Assembly: GCF_017948265.1 (NCBI RefSeq)
Contig: NZ_CP072852.1
Location: 2,666,001 to 2,730,000 of the forward strand
Direction of reading: 5' to 3'
DNA length: 64,000 bases
From: Rhodoferax sp. PAMC 29310
GTDB taxonomy: Bacteria; Pseudomonadota; Gammaproteobacteria; Burkholderiales; Burkholderiaceae_C
Both the position numbers and the translations under genes were made by a program. The notes under the pieces were generated by a model. The model searched no databases. It had not been told where the DNA came from and saw only the letters and a program-made list of their open reading frames with translations. Shown here in pieces: positions 47,713 through 56,259 of this stretch (within the stretch, counting starts at the first letter, position 1; each line of letters starts with the position of its first letter).

Positions 47713-48126
47713 ATGAAAAGCGCTTTTCACTTTGCCTTCAATGTCACCCACCTGGATCGGGCCCGTCATTTTTACGGCGATGTACTGGGCTGCGCGGAAG
47801 GCCGCAGCACCGCGACCTGGGTTGACTTTGATTTCTTCGGACACCAGCTTTCGCTGCACTTGGGCGAGCCGTTCAAAACGGCCAACACCGGGCACGTCGG
47901 CGACCATCTGGTCCCCATGCCCCACTTTGGTCTGGTACTGGCGCTGCCAGACTGGCAAGCCTTGGCCCAGCGGCTGGAAACATCAAAGATTGATTTTGTC
48001 TTGCGGCCCCAGGTGCGCTTTGAAGGTGAGCCCGGTGAGCAATGGACCATGTTTTTCCGCGACCCGTGCGGCAATCCGATTGAGATCAAGGGGTTTCGCT
48101 CACTGAGCGCTGTCTACGCGACCTGA
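47713..48126 (+). CDS. VOC-family (glyoxalase/bleomycin-resistance fold) protein
   Basis: 137 residues: MKSAFHFAFNVTHLDRARHF with the metal-ligand His near the start, a VOC repeat, and the ending MFFRDPCGNPIEIKGFRSL with the usual Glu ligand in IEIK. Typical of small metal-dependent dioxygenase or lyase-like proteins with an as yet undetermined substrate. It follows the DksA-like gene by 40 bases and is convergent with the FAH-family gene. Confidence 0.85.
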   Translation: MKSAFHFAFNVTHLDRARHFYGDVLGCAEGRSTATWVDFDFFGHQLSLHLGEPFKTANTGHVGDHLVPMPHFGLVLALPDWQALAQRLETSKIDFVLRPQVRFEGEPGEQWTMFFRDPCGNPIEIKGFRSLSAVYAT

Positions 48127-48261
48127 CTCCAGCGCGCAACTCTAATTACATTCAGCGGGTGGTGGGCCTGATGCTGGTCGCCCTGTCAATAGAAATGATG
48201 CTGCGCGGCCTGCGGACGTTCGTCAAGCAGGCTCATGGGCGCCTGAAGCGCCCATTTCCCT

Positions 48262-49275
48262 TCAGCTTTGACCCACCACCAGCGGTGGCGGGGCGATTTC
48301 CTGCTCAATGGCGCCAAACACACTCAAGCCATCGCGCCCTTTCATCTCAATGTGAATGGTGTCGCCGTACTTCATAAAGTCAGTTGTCGCTTTGCCGCCC
48401 TGAATGGTCTCGATGGCGCGCTTTTCGGCAATGCAGCTGTATCCCCGGCTCCAGTCCTTGTTGCTGACCGTGCCCGAACCAACAATGCTGCCGGCCCGCA
48501 CATTGCGGGTTTTGCACAGGTGGGAAATGAGTTGCCCGAAGTGAAACGTCATCTCCGGCCCGGCATCACAGCGGCCGACCTTGCGCCCATTCCAGGTGCT
48601 TTGCAGCATCAGGTTCAGCCGGCCTTTGTCCCAGGCGCTTTCGCCACCCGTCGTGAATTCGTCCAGCGTCACAGCCACCGGGCTGAACGCGGTGGCGGGT
48701 TTGCTCTGCAAGAAACCAAATCCTTTGCCCAGCTCGCCCGGTATCAGGTGGCGCAGACTCACGTCGTTGGCCAGCATGACCAGCCGGATACCGTCCAGCG
48801 CCTGCTCCGGCGTGGCGCCCATGCGCACATCGCCGGTGATCACAGCCACCTCGGCTTCAAAGTCAATGCCAAAGGACTCGCTGGCGCACACTACGTCGTT
48901 GCAGGCGCCCAGAAAATCGTCGCTGCCACCTTGGTACATCAAGGGGTCGGTATAGAAGCTGGGCGGCATTTCAGCCCCGCGCGCCTGGCGGACCAACTCG
49001 ACGTGGTTGATATAAGCCGAGCCGTCGGCCCACTGGTAAGCCCGGGGCAGCGGTGCCATGCATTGTTTGGGGTCAAACGAAAAAGCATGACGCGGCTTGC
49101 CGTGATTTAGCGTGTCATACAGGTCTTGCAACTGGGGCGACATGAAGTTCCAGTCGTCCAGAACCTGCTGGAGGCGATTGGCAATGCCCGAGGCGTAGTG
49201 AGCGGTACTGAGGTCACGCGAGACAACGATCAACTGACCGTCACGTGAACCGTCTTTGTAAGTGGCAAGTTTCAT
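48262..49275 (-). CDS. fumarylacetoacetate hydrolase family protein
   Basis: 337 residues with an N-terminal DUF-like domain (MKLATYKDGSRDGQLIVVSR) and the FAH catalytic fold: the metal ligands lie in IDFEAEVAVITGDVRMG (E-x-E) and the following LVMLANDVSLR. GSGTVSNKDWSRGYSCIAEK is the C-terminal signature. Enzymes of this type hydrolyse C-C bonds or decarboxylate in aromatic and tyrosine breakdown. It stands alone, so the substrate is not evident. Confidence 0.85.
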   Translation of the reverse strand: MKLATYKDGSRDGQLIVVSRDLSTAHYASGIANRLQQVLDDWNFMSPQLQDLYDTLNHGKPRHAFSFDPKQCMAPLPRAYQWADGSAYINHVELVRQARGAEMPPSFYTDPLMYQGGSDDFLGACNDVVCASESFGIDFEAEVAVITGDVRMGATPEQALDGIRLVMLANDVSLRHLIPGELGKGFGFLQSKPATAFSPVAVTLDEFTTGGESAWDKGRLNLMLQSTWNGRKVGRCDAGPEMTFHFGQLISHLCKTRNVRAGSIVGSGTVSNKDWSRGYSCIAEKRAIETIQGGKATTDFMKYGDTIHIEMKGRDGLSVFGAIEQEIAPPPLVVGQS

Positions 49276-49429
49276 AGGGAAATGGCGTGGGTTCCAGCGT
49301 GCGGACCGGCCAAACGCCGTGCAAGTGGGGTGTTGGTAAACTGGGCCGGATCATCATACCGCTGTGCCCCATGCCCACTCTGGCCGCTCTATTCACCCCT
49401 TTCCTCGCGACGCTTTCGCAGCGCAGGCC

Positions 49430-50449
49430 ATGACGCCGGGCCTGCCTGCCAAAGGGTTGGCCGCGCTCACGGCGGCGGTGGTCGCCGCGCATTGGGCTCT
49501 GTTGCAGGCCGGCACGCTGTCGTTGGGGGTCAGCGCCCCCGCTGCGGTCGAGCCTGCACGCGCCTTTGTGACCCGCACTTTGACCCCCGTTTTGGCTCCT
49601 GCTACCGCGCCCGCAGCCAATCCCGCACCGGTGAAGCCGATCGCCCGCACCCCGCGCGCACCTGCGCCTGTCGCGGCACTTCCGGCCGCCCCATTGGCAC
49701 CCGCCAGCCCAGTGCCGGAGCCCGTGGTGGTGGCCGCCGCGCCGCCACCCGAAAGTCCCGCCGCCCCAGCGCCGTCAACGGCGGCCTCAGAAGACGCCAC
49801 ACCGGTTCCCAGTGCAGCCACCGTGCCGGGCTCGGCCCTGCTGCGCTACGAGGTGTCCTCCAATAAACTGCCATTTACCGTGAATGGCATTTTCAAATGG
49901 CAGCAAGACGGCAGCACCTACGAGGCCCAACTGTCTTACAGCGCCTTTGGCTTTTCGCGCAGCCAAACCAGCCGGGGTGCCGTAAGAAGCACTGGCTTGG
50001 CCCCAGAACGCTTTGCCGACAAGCTCCGCAACGAGGTGGCCGCCCACTTCAACCACACGGCTGGCAAGGTCACCTTCAGCGCCAACACGCCGGATGTGGC
50101 CCTGCTAAACGGCGCGCAGGACCGATTGAGCGTCCTGGTTCAACTCGGCGCCCAGATTGCCGCTGCCCCTGACCGTTACCCCGAGGGCACCACGGTGTCC
50201 TTCCAGACCATTGGCCCCCGGGATGCCGCCATCTGGCTCTTCACGGTGCAGGCGCCAGAAACTGTGACCCTGCCCGGTGGCGAATTGCAAGCCCTGAAAC
50301 TGGTTAGCAACCCGCGCCAGGACTATGACCAGAAGGTCGAACTGTGGCTGGCGCCGGCTTTGGGCTACCTGCCGGCACGCATCCGCATCACGGAACGCAA
50401 TGGAGACGCCATCGACCAAAAGTGGTTGGCTACCGAATTGCCCAGTTGA
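49430..50449 (+). CDS. DUF3108 domain protein with Pro/Ala-rich linker
   Basis: 339 residues. A membrane anchor or signal segment at the start (LAALTAAVVAAHWALLQAG), a Pro/Ala-rich linker (about 65-150), and a C-terminal DUF3108 beta-rich domain (YEVSSNKLPFTVNGIFKWQQ, then LTPEKYRDR-like LAPERFADKLRNEV and EPGYLPARI-like LGYLPARIRITERNGD). Probably a periplasmic or inner-membrane-anchored protein. A GTG start at 49364 is also possible; the ATG at 49430 was preferred as it begins nearer the hydrophobic segment. Function unknown. Confidence 0.75.
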   Translation: MTPGLPAKGLAALTAAVVAAHWALLQAGTLSLGVSAPAAVEPARAFVTRTLTPVLAPATAPAANPAPVKPIARTPRAPAPVAALPAAPLAPASPVPEPVVVAAAPPPESPAAPAPSTAASEDATPVPSAATVPGSALLRYEVSSNKLPFTVNGIFKWQQDGSTYEAQLSYSAFGFSRSQTSRGAVRSTGLAPERFADKLRNEVAAHFNHTAGKVTFSANTPDVALLNGAQDRLSVLVQLGAQIAAAPDRYPEGTTVSFQTIGPRDAAIWLFTVQAPETVTLPGGELQALKLVSNPRQDYDQKVELWLAPALGYLPARIRITERNGDAIDQKWLATELPS

Positions 50450-50554
50450 CGCCCTGCGAATAGGCCGGGCGCTCTCAGATAGAAAGGTCTGCCCTTGAAA
50501 TCAGTCCCCCATGCAACCAACTGTGTTCAAGCAATGATTGAGGGATAATTCACC

Positions 50555-50866
50555 ATGCAAACGCTCTACGACTCTGACACCTATTCTGTGACGCATATGC
50601 TGGCCAACGCGGTCGCGGCAGACGCCTCCACTGAGGCGGGCAGCAAAATGGCCGATGCAGCCCCCCGGATTCCCACCCTGGCCCGTCACGGCTTTGAAAT
50701 TGTGGACAAACGCTCGGGCAAAGAGGTGTACCTCGACGGCTCCTGGGCTGAATTGTTTCAACAACACATCTCGGCTTGGCAAGAAAACACCCCCACCCAG
50801 GAAGAAGTGGAAGACACGCTGGAACGGTACGCCGAATTGGCGCAAAACCCCGTCGTCGTGCACTGA
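50555..50866 (+). CDS. DUF3567 family protein
   Basis: 103 residues, MQTLYDSDTYSVTHMLANAV, then FEIVDKRSGKEVYLDGSWAE and a C-terminal helical ENTPTQEEVEDTLERYAELA. The family is short, conserved in betaproteobacteria and of unknown function. A GAGGGATAA site lies upstream of the ATG. It is followed 34 bases later by the ChaN-like lipoprotein gene. Confidence 0.8.
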   Translation: MQTLYDSDTYSVTHMLANAVAADASTEAGSKMADAAPRIPTLARHGFEIVDKRSGKEVYLDGSWAELFQQHISAWQENTPTQEEVEDTLERYAELAQNPVVVH

Positions 50867-50900
50867 TCCTGCAACTTTCAACCAGGCAGCGAGCCCTTTG

Positions 50901-51755
50901 ATGTTCCGCGCTCGCCTTGGAGTCTGGTTCGCAGCGCTCAGCTTGGTGGCTTGCACGACCCCACCTCACCTGCCGACTGCGCCGGACGCATTCAACTACA
51001 GCGCGCAACTTGAGCAGCTTTTGCCCACCGACGTGCTGATCTTGGGCGAGCAGCACGACGTCGCCCACCACCAACGCATTCATCTCGCTGTGGTTCAACG
51101 CTTGGCACACAGCCAACGTTTGGGTTCGCTTGCGCTGGAAATGGCCGATGAAGGCAACAGCACCAAAGAGTTGAACCGGCACGCCAGCGAAGCCGAAGTT
51201 CGGGCGGCCCTGCAATGGCAAGACGACGCTTGGCCGTGGTCGGCCTACGGCCCAGCTGTCATGGCCGCCGTGCGCACGGGCGTGTTGGTGGCAGGGGCCA
51301 ACCTACCCGCGGCCCGCCTTCGGGAGGCCATGGCCAACCCAAGGCTTGACGGGTTGTTGCGCGGACCCGCTCTGAAAGCGCAGCAACAAGCCATTCGCAT
51401 CGGGCACTGCAATTTATTGCCAGAAAGCCAGATTGCCCCCATGACACGGGTGCAAATTGCGCGCGACGTCAGCATGGCGCAAACAGTGGCCTCGCTGGCA
51501 CAAACCGACAAGACTGTGCTGCTGTTGGCGGGCAATGGCCATGCCGATCAATCAGTCGGAGTGCCACTGCAACTACCACCCACTTTAAAGGTAAAGACGG
51601 TACTTCTCAGCGCAGATAAAGCGCAGGCAGCTATTCATTCAATAGCTAATTTCAGCCAAATATGGGCCACGGATGCCGCCCCGCCGACCGACTACTGCGC
51701 AGACTTTGAAGCCAACCGCTCCCCATCGGGGCCGCCCGCCGTCAAAACGCCCTGA
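50901..51755 (+). CDS. ChaN-family lipoprotein (haem-binding related)
   Basis: 284 residues with a lipobox (LSLVAC, Cys18) after a short signal peptide, so the mature protein is membrane-anchored. The ChaN domain is seen in LPTDVLILGEQHDVAHHQRIH, ALEMADEGNST and the later VLLLAGNGHADQSVGVPLQL. ChaN-type proteins bind haem and are linked to iron regulation. A REP-like palindrome at 51629-51647 lies inside the reading frame near the C-terminus. The ATG at 50901 is chosen because it starts the signal peptide. Confidence 0.85.
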   Translation: MFRARLGVWFAALSLVACTTPPHLPTAPDAFNYSAQLEQLLPTDVLILGEQHDVAHHQRIHLAVVQRLAHSQRLGSLALEMADEGNSTKELNRHASEAEVRAALQWQDDAWPWSAYGPAVMAAVRTGVLVAGANLPAARLREAMANPRLDGLLRGPALKAQQQAIRIGHCNLLPESQIAPMTRVQIARDVSMAQTVASLAQTDKTVLLLAGNGHADQSVGVPLQLPPTLKVKTVLLSADKAQAAIHSIANFSQIWATDAAPPTDYCADFEANRSPSGPPAVKTP

Positions 51756-51809
51756 GCCGGCGGCCGGGCTACCCCAAATCGCCCCATCAAGCGGCGACAA
51801 TTCACCCCT

Positions 51810-52661
51810 ATGACCACAACTGCCTACATTCTTACCCTGTCCTGCCAGGACCGTTTGGGCCTGGTGCACGCGGTTTCCGGCTTTCTGCTGGACCGCGGCG
51901 CCAACATCGAAGAAGCCGCCCAGTACAACGACCACGACACCTGCCTGTTTTTCATGCGCATTCAGTTCGCCTGCGAGCAGACTGACGCCGAAGCTTTGAA
52001 AGCCCAGTGGGCAGCTTTTTCACAGCCCTACATCATGGACTGGAACCTGCACACACGCAGCCAGCCCATGCGTGCCGTGATCATGGTCAGCAAAGACGGG
52101 CACTGCCTGAACGACTTGTTGTTTCGTTGGAAAACCGGCTTGCTGCCGCTGGACATTCGGGCCATCGTCTCGAACCACCGCGAGTTCTACCAACTGGCCG
52201 CCAGCTACAACGTGCCGTTTCACCATATTCCGGTCACCACTGCCACCAAGGCGCAGGCCGAAGCCAAGCAGTACGAGATCATTGAAAACGAAGGGGCCGA
52301 ACTGGTGGTGCTGGCGCGCTACATGCAAGTATTGAGCGACGACCTGTGTCGGAAATTGGCAGGTCGGGCCATCAACATCCACCACTCGTTTCTGCCCAGC
52401 TTCAAGGGCGCGAAGCCCTATTACCAGGCGCACGACCGCGGTGTGAAACTGATTGGCGCCACGGCCCACTATGTCACGGCCGACTTGGACGAAGGCCCCA
52501 TCATCGAGCAAGACGTGGCCAGGGTGGACCACAGCAAATCCGTGGAAGACCTGACCACCCTGGGACGGGACACCGAGAGCCAGGTGCTGGCCCGCGCCGT
52601 GAAGTGGCACAGCGAGCACCGGGTGCTGATCAACGGTCACAAGACCGTGATCTTCAAATAA
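51810..52661 (+). CDS. purU: formyltetrahydrofolate deformylase
   Basis: 283 residues; hydrolyses 10-formyl-THF to THF and formate, balancing one-carbon units. An N-terminal ACT domain (about 7-90, LTLSCQDRLGLVHAVSGFLL) is followed by the formyltransferase fold with RAVIMVSKDGHCLNDLLFRW, INIHHSFLPSFKGAKPYYQA and the catalytic Asp region GATAHYVTADLDEGPIIEQD. All key residues are present. Confidence 0.95.
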   Translation: MTTTAYILTLSCQDRLGLVHAVSGFLLDRGANIEEAAQYNDHDTCLFFMRIQFACEQTDAEALKAQWAAFSQPYIMDWNLHTRSQPMRAVIMVSKDGHCLNDLLFRWKTGLLPLDIRAIVSNHREFYQLAASYNVPFHHIPVTTATKAQAEAKQYEIIENEGAELVVLARYMQVLSDDLCRKLAGRAINIHHSFLPSFKGAKPYYQAHDRGVKLIGATAHYVTADLDEGPIIEQDVARVDHSKSVEDLTTLGRDTESQVLARAVKWHSEHRVLINGHKTVIFK

Positions 52662-52722
52662 GCACCCAGCGCAAACGCTGAGGATTCATGGCGCCGCGCT
52701 GGCCGCCATAGACAGGGGTGGC

Positions 52723-53571
52723 TTACGCGCCCAGTTGCGCCATTTCTTCACCCAGACGAATGGCACCATTGGGCGTCCACGCCACGCTGAACTGCAGGGG
52801 GCTCTTGGGAAACAGCATGACGACGGTGGAGCCTAGCAAAAAACGCCCCATCTCCTGGCCCTGCTTCAATTCAATGCTCTGATCTTCATAGCGCCATTCG
52901 CGTATTTCACCGGGGCGGGGCGGGTTGACCACACCGTGCCACACGGTGGCCATGCTGCCCACAATGGTGGCGCCCACCAGCACCAGCACAAACGGGCCTC
53001 GGGCCGACTCAAACACGCACACCACCCGCTCGTTGCGGGCAAACAGGCCCGGTACACCGCGCGCTGTGGTCGGGTTCACCGAAAACAGGTCGCCGGGCAC
53101 GTAAATCATGCGCGTCAGGCGGCCATCGCAGGGCATGTGAATGCGGTGGTAGTCACGCGGGCTCAAGTACAGAGTGGCAAAGTGGCCGTCATCGAACCTG
53201 GCCGCCAACTCGGCGTCGCCACCCACCAGCGCACGGCTGGAGTACTGGTGGCCCTTGGCCTGGTAAATCTGGTCGCGCTGCATGGCGCCAAACTGGCTGA
53301 TGGCGCCGTCCACCGGGCAAATCAGGTCAGCCGGGGCCAAGGGCCGCACCTCGGGCTTCAGTGCGCGGGTGAAAAATTCGTTGAGGGTGGCGTAACTTGC
53401 CACATCCGGGTTCGCGGCCTCGGCCATGTTCACGTTGTAGCGTTTGACAAACCACTCGATCAGGCGTGTCGTCCACTGCCCGGCTCGGGCGTTGGCAATG
53501 CGACCGGCCAGAGCGGTCAGGGCTTGTTTGGGAATCAGGTACTGAGGCAGCACGGCAAGGCGGTCGGACAT
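52723..53571 (-). CDS. psd: phosphatidylserine decarboxylase proenzyme
   Basis: 282 residues; converts phosphatidylserine to phosphatidylethanolamine at the inner membrane. The self-cleavage site that generates the pyruvoyl group is visible as FLLGSTVVMLFP (LGST) near residue 248. The His motif YLSPRDYHRIHMPCDGRL and the early LNEFFTRALKPEVRPL are characteristic. The ATG at 53571 begins MSDRLAVLPQYLIPKQALT. Divergent from the carboxypeptidase gene with 109 bases between. Confidence 0.95.
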   Translation of the reverse strand: MSDRLAVLPQYLIPKQALTALAGRIANARAGQWTTRLIEWFVKRYNVNMAEAANPDVASYATLNEFFTRALKPEVRPLAPADLICPVDGAISQFGAMQRDQIYQAKGHQYSSRALVGGDAELAARFDDGHFATLYLSPRDYHRIHMPCDGRLTRMIYVPGDLFSVNPTTARGVPGLFARNERVVCVFESARGPFVLVLVGATIVGSMATVWHGVVNPPRPGEIREWRYEDQSIELKQGQEMGRFLLGSTVVMLFPKSPLQFSVAWTPNGAIRLGEEMAQLGA

Positions 53572-53680
53572 AAGGGCTACCAGTGTGAAGAGTGGGCGGC
53601 ATTGTACCCAGCGCCCTAGGGCGGACGGTGCAACAATGGTCCGCTGACGAGCCTTCAACTTGACCGATTGGACCCGCCCC

Positions 53681-55171
53681 ATGAGCACCAGCGCCTACGC
53701 CGCTTTGATCGACACCTTCACCCGGCTGTACCGCTACCAGCACCTGGGCGCCTTTTTGGGCTGGGACCAGGCCGCGATGATGCCGGCCAAGGGCAACGAA
53801 GCACGCGGAACAGCTTTGGCGGAACTGCAGATTTTGTTGCACAAAACGTTAACCGACGCTGCCCTGCCCCCGCTGTTGGCTCAAGCCAAGGACGAGGCGC
53901 TGGACGATGACCAACAAGCCAGCCTGCGCGAGATGAACCGCGACTGGGCGCTGGCCAACCTGCTGCCCTCTCGTCTTGTCGAAGCCCAGGCACTGGCCGG
54001 CTCGCGCTGTGAGCACGCCTGGCGCACCCAGCGCAAAGAAAACGACTGGCAAGGCTTTTTGGGCAACTTCCGCGAGGTGCTCACGCTGTCCCGCGAAGAG
54101 GCTCAGACCTTGTCGCAGGCGCAAGGGGTCAGCCCCTATGACGCGCTGATGGCCAAGTTTGAGCCCGGCACCCGCAGTGCGGACATTGACACCATCTTTG
54201 GCGACGTGAAGACCTGGCTGCCCGACCTGATTCGCCAGGTGCGAGAAAAGCAATCCGCCGAGTCGGTGATCACACCGAAGGGGCCGTTTCCCATCGAGCG
54301 CCAGCGCGCCTTGGGCGAAGAGATCATGGGCGTGCTCGGCTTTGACTTTGAAGCCGGCCGCCTGGACATCTCCACCCACCCGTTTTGCGGCGGCGTGGCC
54401 GAAGACGTGCGCATCACCACCCGCTACAGCACGGACGATTTCATGCAAAGCATGATGGGCATTGTTCACGAGTCCGGCCATGCGCGTTACGAACAAGGCT
54501 TGCCCAGAGGCACCGCGCATTTGCCCATCGGGCGGGCACGCTCCATGGGCATTCATGAAAGCCAGAGTCTGTCGTTTGAAATGCAGCTGGGCTGCAGCCC
54601 GGCCTTTCTGAGCCTGATCGCCCCGCTGGTGAGCAAGCACCTAGGCGCACAAGACGCCTTTGCGCCCGAGAATCTGGCCCGCCTGTACACCCGCGTGCGC
54701 CCCGGTTTTATTCGCGTGGACGCCGACGAGCTCACCTATCCGGCCCACATCATTCTTCGCTATGAGATTGAGCGTGCCCTGATTAACGGCGAGATCAAGG
54801 CGGACGACATTCCTGCCCTGTGGGCTGAAAAGATGAAGCAGTACCTGGGCGTGGACACGCTGGGCAACGACCGCCAAGGCTGTCTGCAAGACATTCACTG
54901 GACCGGGGGCAGCTTTGGCTACTTTCCGAGCTACACCCTGGGCGCCATGTACGCCGCGCAGTATTTCGCCACCCTGCGCCAGACCCAGCCGGACCTGGAC
55001 GCGCAAGTGGCCGGCGGCAACCTCGCTCCCATCTTCGACTGGCTGAAGACCAACATCTGGCAGCAGGCCAGCCGCTGGGAAACGCCAGAACTGGTGCGCC
55101 GCGCCACCGGCGAAGCCCTCAACCCCCGTCATTTCCGAGCCCATCTGGAGCAGCGCTACTTGCAAGGCTGA
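53681..55171 (+). CDS. M32-family metallocarboxypeptidase (Taq type)
   Basis: 496 residues of the carboxypeptidase Taq family. The zinc motif HESGH is at residues 263-267 (GIVHESGHARYEQG), followed by GIHESQSLSFEMQLG with the third ligand and by the C-terminal PRIPSYT-like FGYFPSYTLGAMYAAQYFAT. It removes C-terminal residues from peptides in the cytoplasm. The ATG at 53681 follows a GA-rich stretch; an ATG-like start at 53660 adds seven residues without support. Confidence 0.92.
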   Translation: MSTSAYAALIDTFTRLYRYQHLGAFLGWDQAAMMPAKGNEARGTALAELQILLHKTLTDAALPPLLAQAKDEALDDDQQASLREMNRDWALANLLPSRLVEAQALAGSRCEHAWRTQRKENDWQGFLGNFREVLTLSREEAQTLSQAQGVSPYDALMAKFEPGTRSADIDTIFGDVKTWLPDLIRQVREKQSAESVITPKGPFPIERQRALGEEIMGVLGFDFEAGRLDISTHPFCGGVAEDVRITTRYSTDDFMQSMMGIVHESGHARYEQGLPRGTAHLPIGRARSMGIHESQSLSFEMQLGCSPAFLSLIAPLVSKHLGAQDAFAPENLARLYTRVRPGFIRVDADELTYPAHIILRYEIERALINGEIKADDIPALWAEKMKQYLGVDTLGNDRQGCLQDIHWTGGSFGYFPSYTLGAMYAAQYFATLRQTQPDLDAQVAGGNLAPIFDWLKTNIWQQASRWETPELVRRATGEALNPRHFRAHLEQRYLQG

Positions 55172-55208
55172 GCGCCCCAAGGCTCGCCTACGGTGTAACA
55201 ATGCCCGC

Positions 55209-56096
55209 ATGACCGCCGCCCGCATTCCCCCGATTCAGTGTCTGCTCACCTTTGAGGCACTGGCCCGACTGCGCAGCGTGACGCAGACCTCCGAGGAGAT
55301 GTGTGTCACGCCCAGCGCGGTCAGTCACCGGGTGAAGCAGCTGGAGCAGATCATTGGCACCAAACTGTTTGGCCGGGCCGACTTTTCGCTCACCGTGGAG
55401 GGCAGCGAGTACCTAGCCCACGTGCGCGAAGGGCTGGCCATGCTGCAAAAGTTTCCCAGCTCGGCGGCAGCCCCCGGCAAGCGCAAGCTGCGCCTGGCCG
55501 TCACCCCCACCTTTGCGCGCTCGATCCTGATCCCGCGCCTGCGCCAGTTCACCGAGGCCTACCCCGAGATTGACCTCACGCTGCAGGTCTCCATTCCGCT
55601 GCTCGACGTGGTGGCCGAAGACGCCGATTTGATGGTGCGCTTTGGCACCGGGCGCTATGCCGACATGGAACACGTGTGCCTGATGAAGGACGAGGTCACG
55701 CCGCTGGCCTCGCCCGCCTTTGTGCGTGAGCACGGCCCGTTTTTGGTGGCCGAAGACCTGGAGGGCGAAAGCCTGCTGCGCAGTCCGCTGGAACCCTGGC
55801 GCAGCTGGTTTGCCGCCCACCATCTGGATTGGCCGGAGCCAATCGACGGCTCGCAGTTCAATGACATTGGTCTGATGTGCGACGCGGCGGCCGCTGGCAT
55901 GGGCGTGGCGCTGGTGCGCCTGAAGCTGGGCGCGCCATGGCTGGAGCGTGGTTCATTGGTGCGACTGGGTAGCAACACGGTTTTCGGTGGCAACGTGCCC
56001 AGCCCGCACGCCCACTACCTGTGCTGGCGCACCGGCATGATGGACCGCTGGGAATGCGCCGCCTTTGCCGACTGGCTGAAAAAGAGCATTGGCTAG
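55209..56096 (+). CDS. LysR-family regulator, GcvA-like
   Basis: 295 residues. The HTH (about 5-65) reads IPPIQCLLTFEALARLRSVT then QTSEEMCVTPSAVSHRVK, the GcvA-like variant of the family. The C-terminal effector domain is complete. It lies 37 bases after the carboxypeptidase gene and 163 bases before glcD on the same strand, so it may control the glcD-lrgAB operon through sites in that gap. The regulated genes are inferred from position only. Confidence 0.85.
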   Translation: MTAARIPPIQCLLTFEALARLRSVTQTSEEMCVTPSAVSHRVKQLEQIIGTKLFGRADFSLTVEGSEYLAHVREGLAMLQKFPSSAAAPGKRKLRLAVTPTFARSILIPRLRQFTEAYPEIDLTLQVSIPLLDVVAEDADLMVRFGTGRYADMEHVCLMKDEVTPLASPAFVREHGPFLVAEDLEGESLLRSPLEPWRSWFAAHHLDWPEPIDGSQFNDIGLMCDAAAAGMGVALVRLKLGAPWLERGSLVRLGSNTVFGGNVPSPHAHYLCWRTGMMDRWECAAFADWLKKSIG

Positions 56097-56192
56097 ATAT
56101 TTACATCAAATAGGCCTGCAGCGATTATTCCACCTGCGGGAGCAGCTATTATTTTGAGAGCATTGTTTTTTTCAACCGTGTTGTCAAAATTG

Positions 56193-56207
56193 CTCAAACC
56201 CTTTGAG
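56193..56207. promoter_or_regulatory. perfect palindrome CTCAAA-CCC-TTTGAG upstream of glcD
   Basis: A 15-base inverted repeat in the 163-bp gap between the LysR gene and glcD. It lies between a TTGTCA hexamer at 56181-56186 and the glcD start at 56260, and overlaps where a -10 box would fall, so it is a candidate operator. A REP-like copy lies just upstream at 56114-56161. Confidence 0.4.
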
Positions 56208-56259
56208 ATCGCTTGGCCCTACAGTCAAGGGGTGTCATTAACCAAGAGACGAGATCGCC

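Noticed and set aside
52936-53619. 227-codon plus-strand frame opposite psd
   Set aside because: Psd has its LGST processing site and His motif; the other frame has no family.
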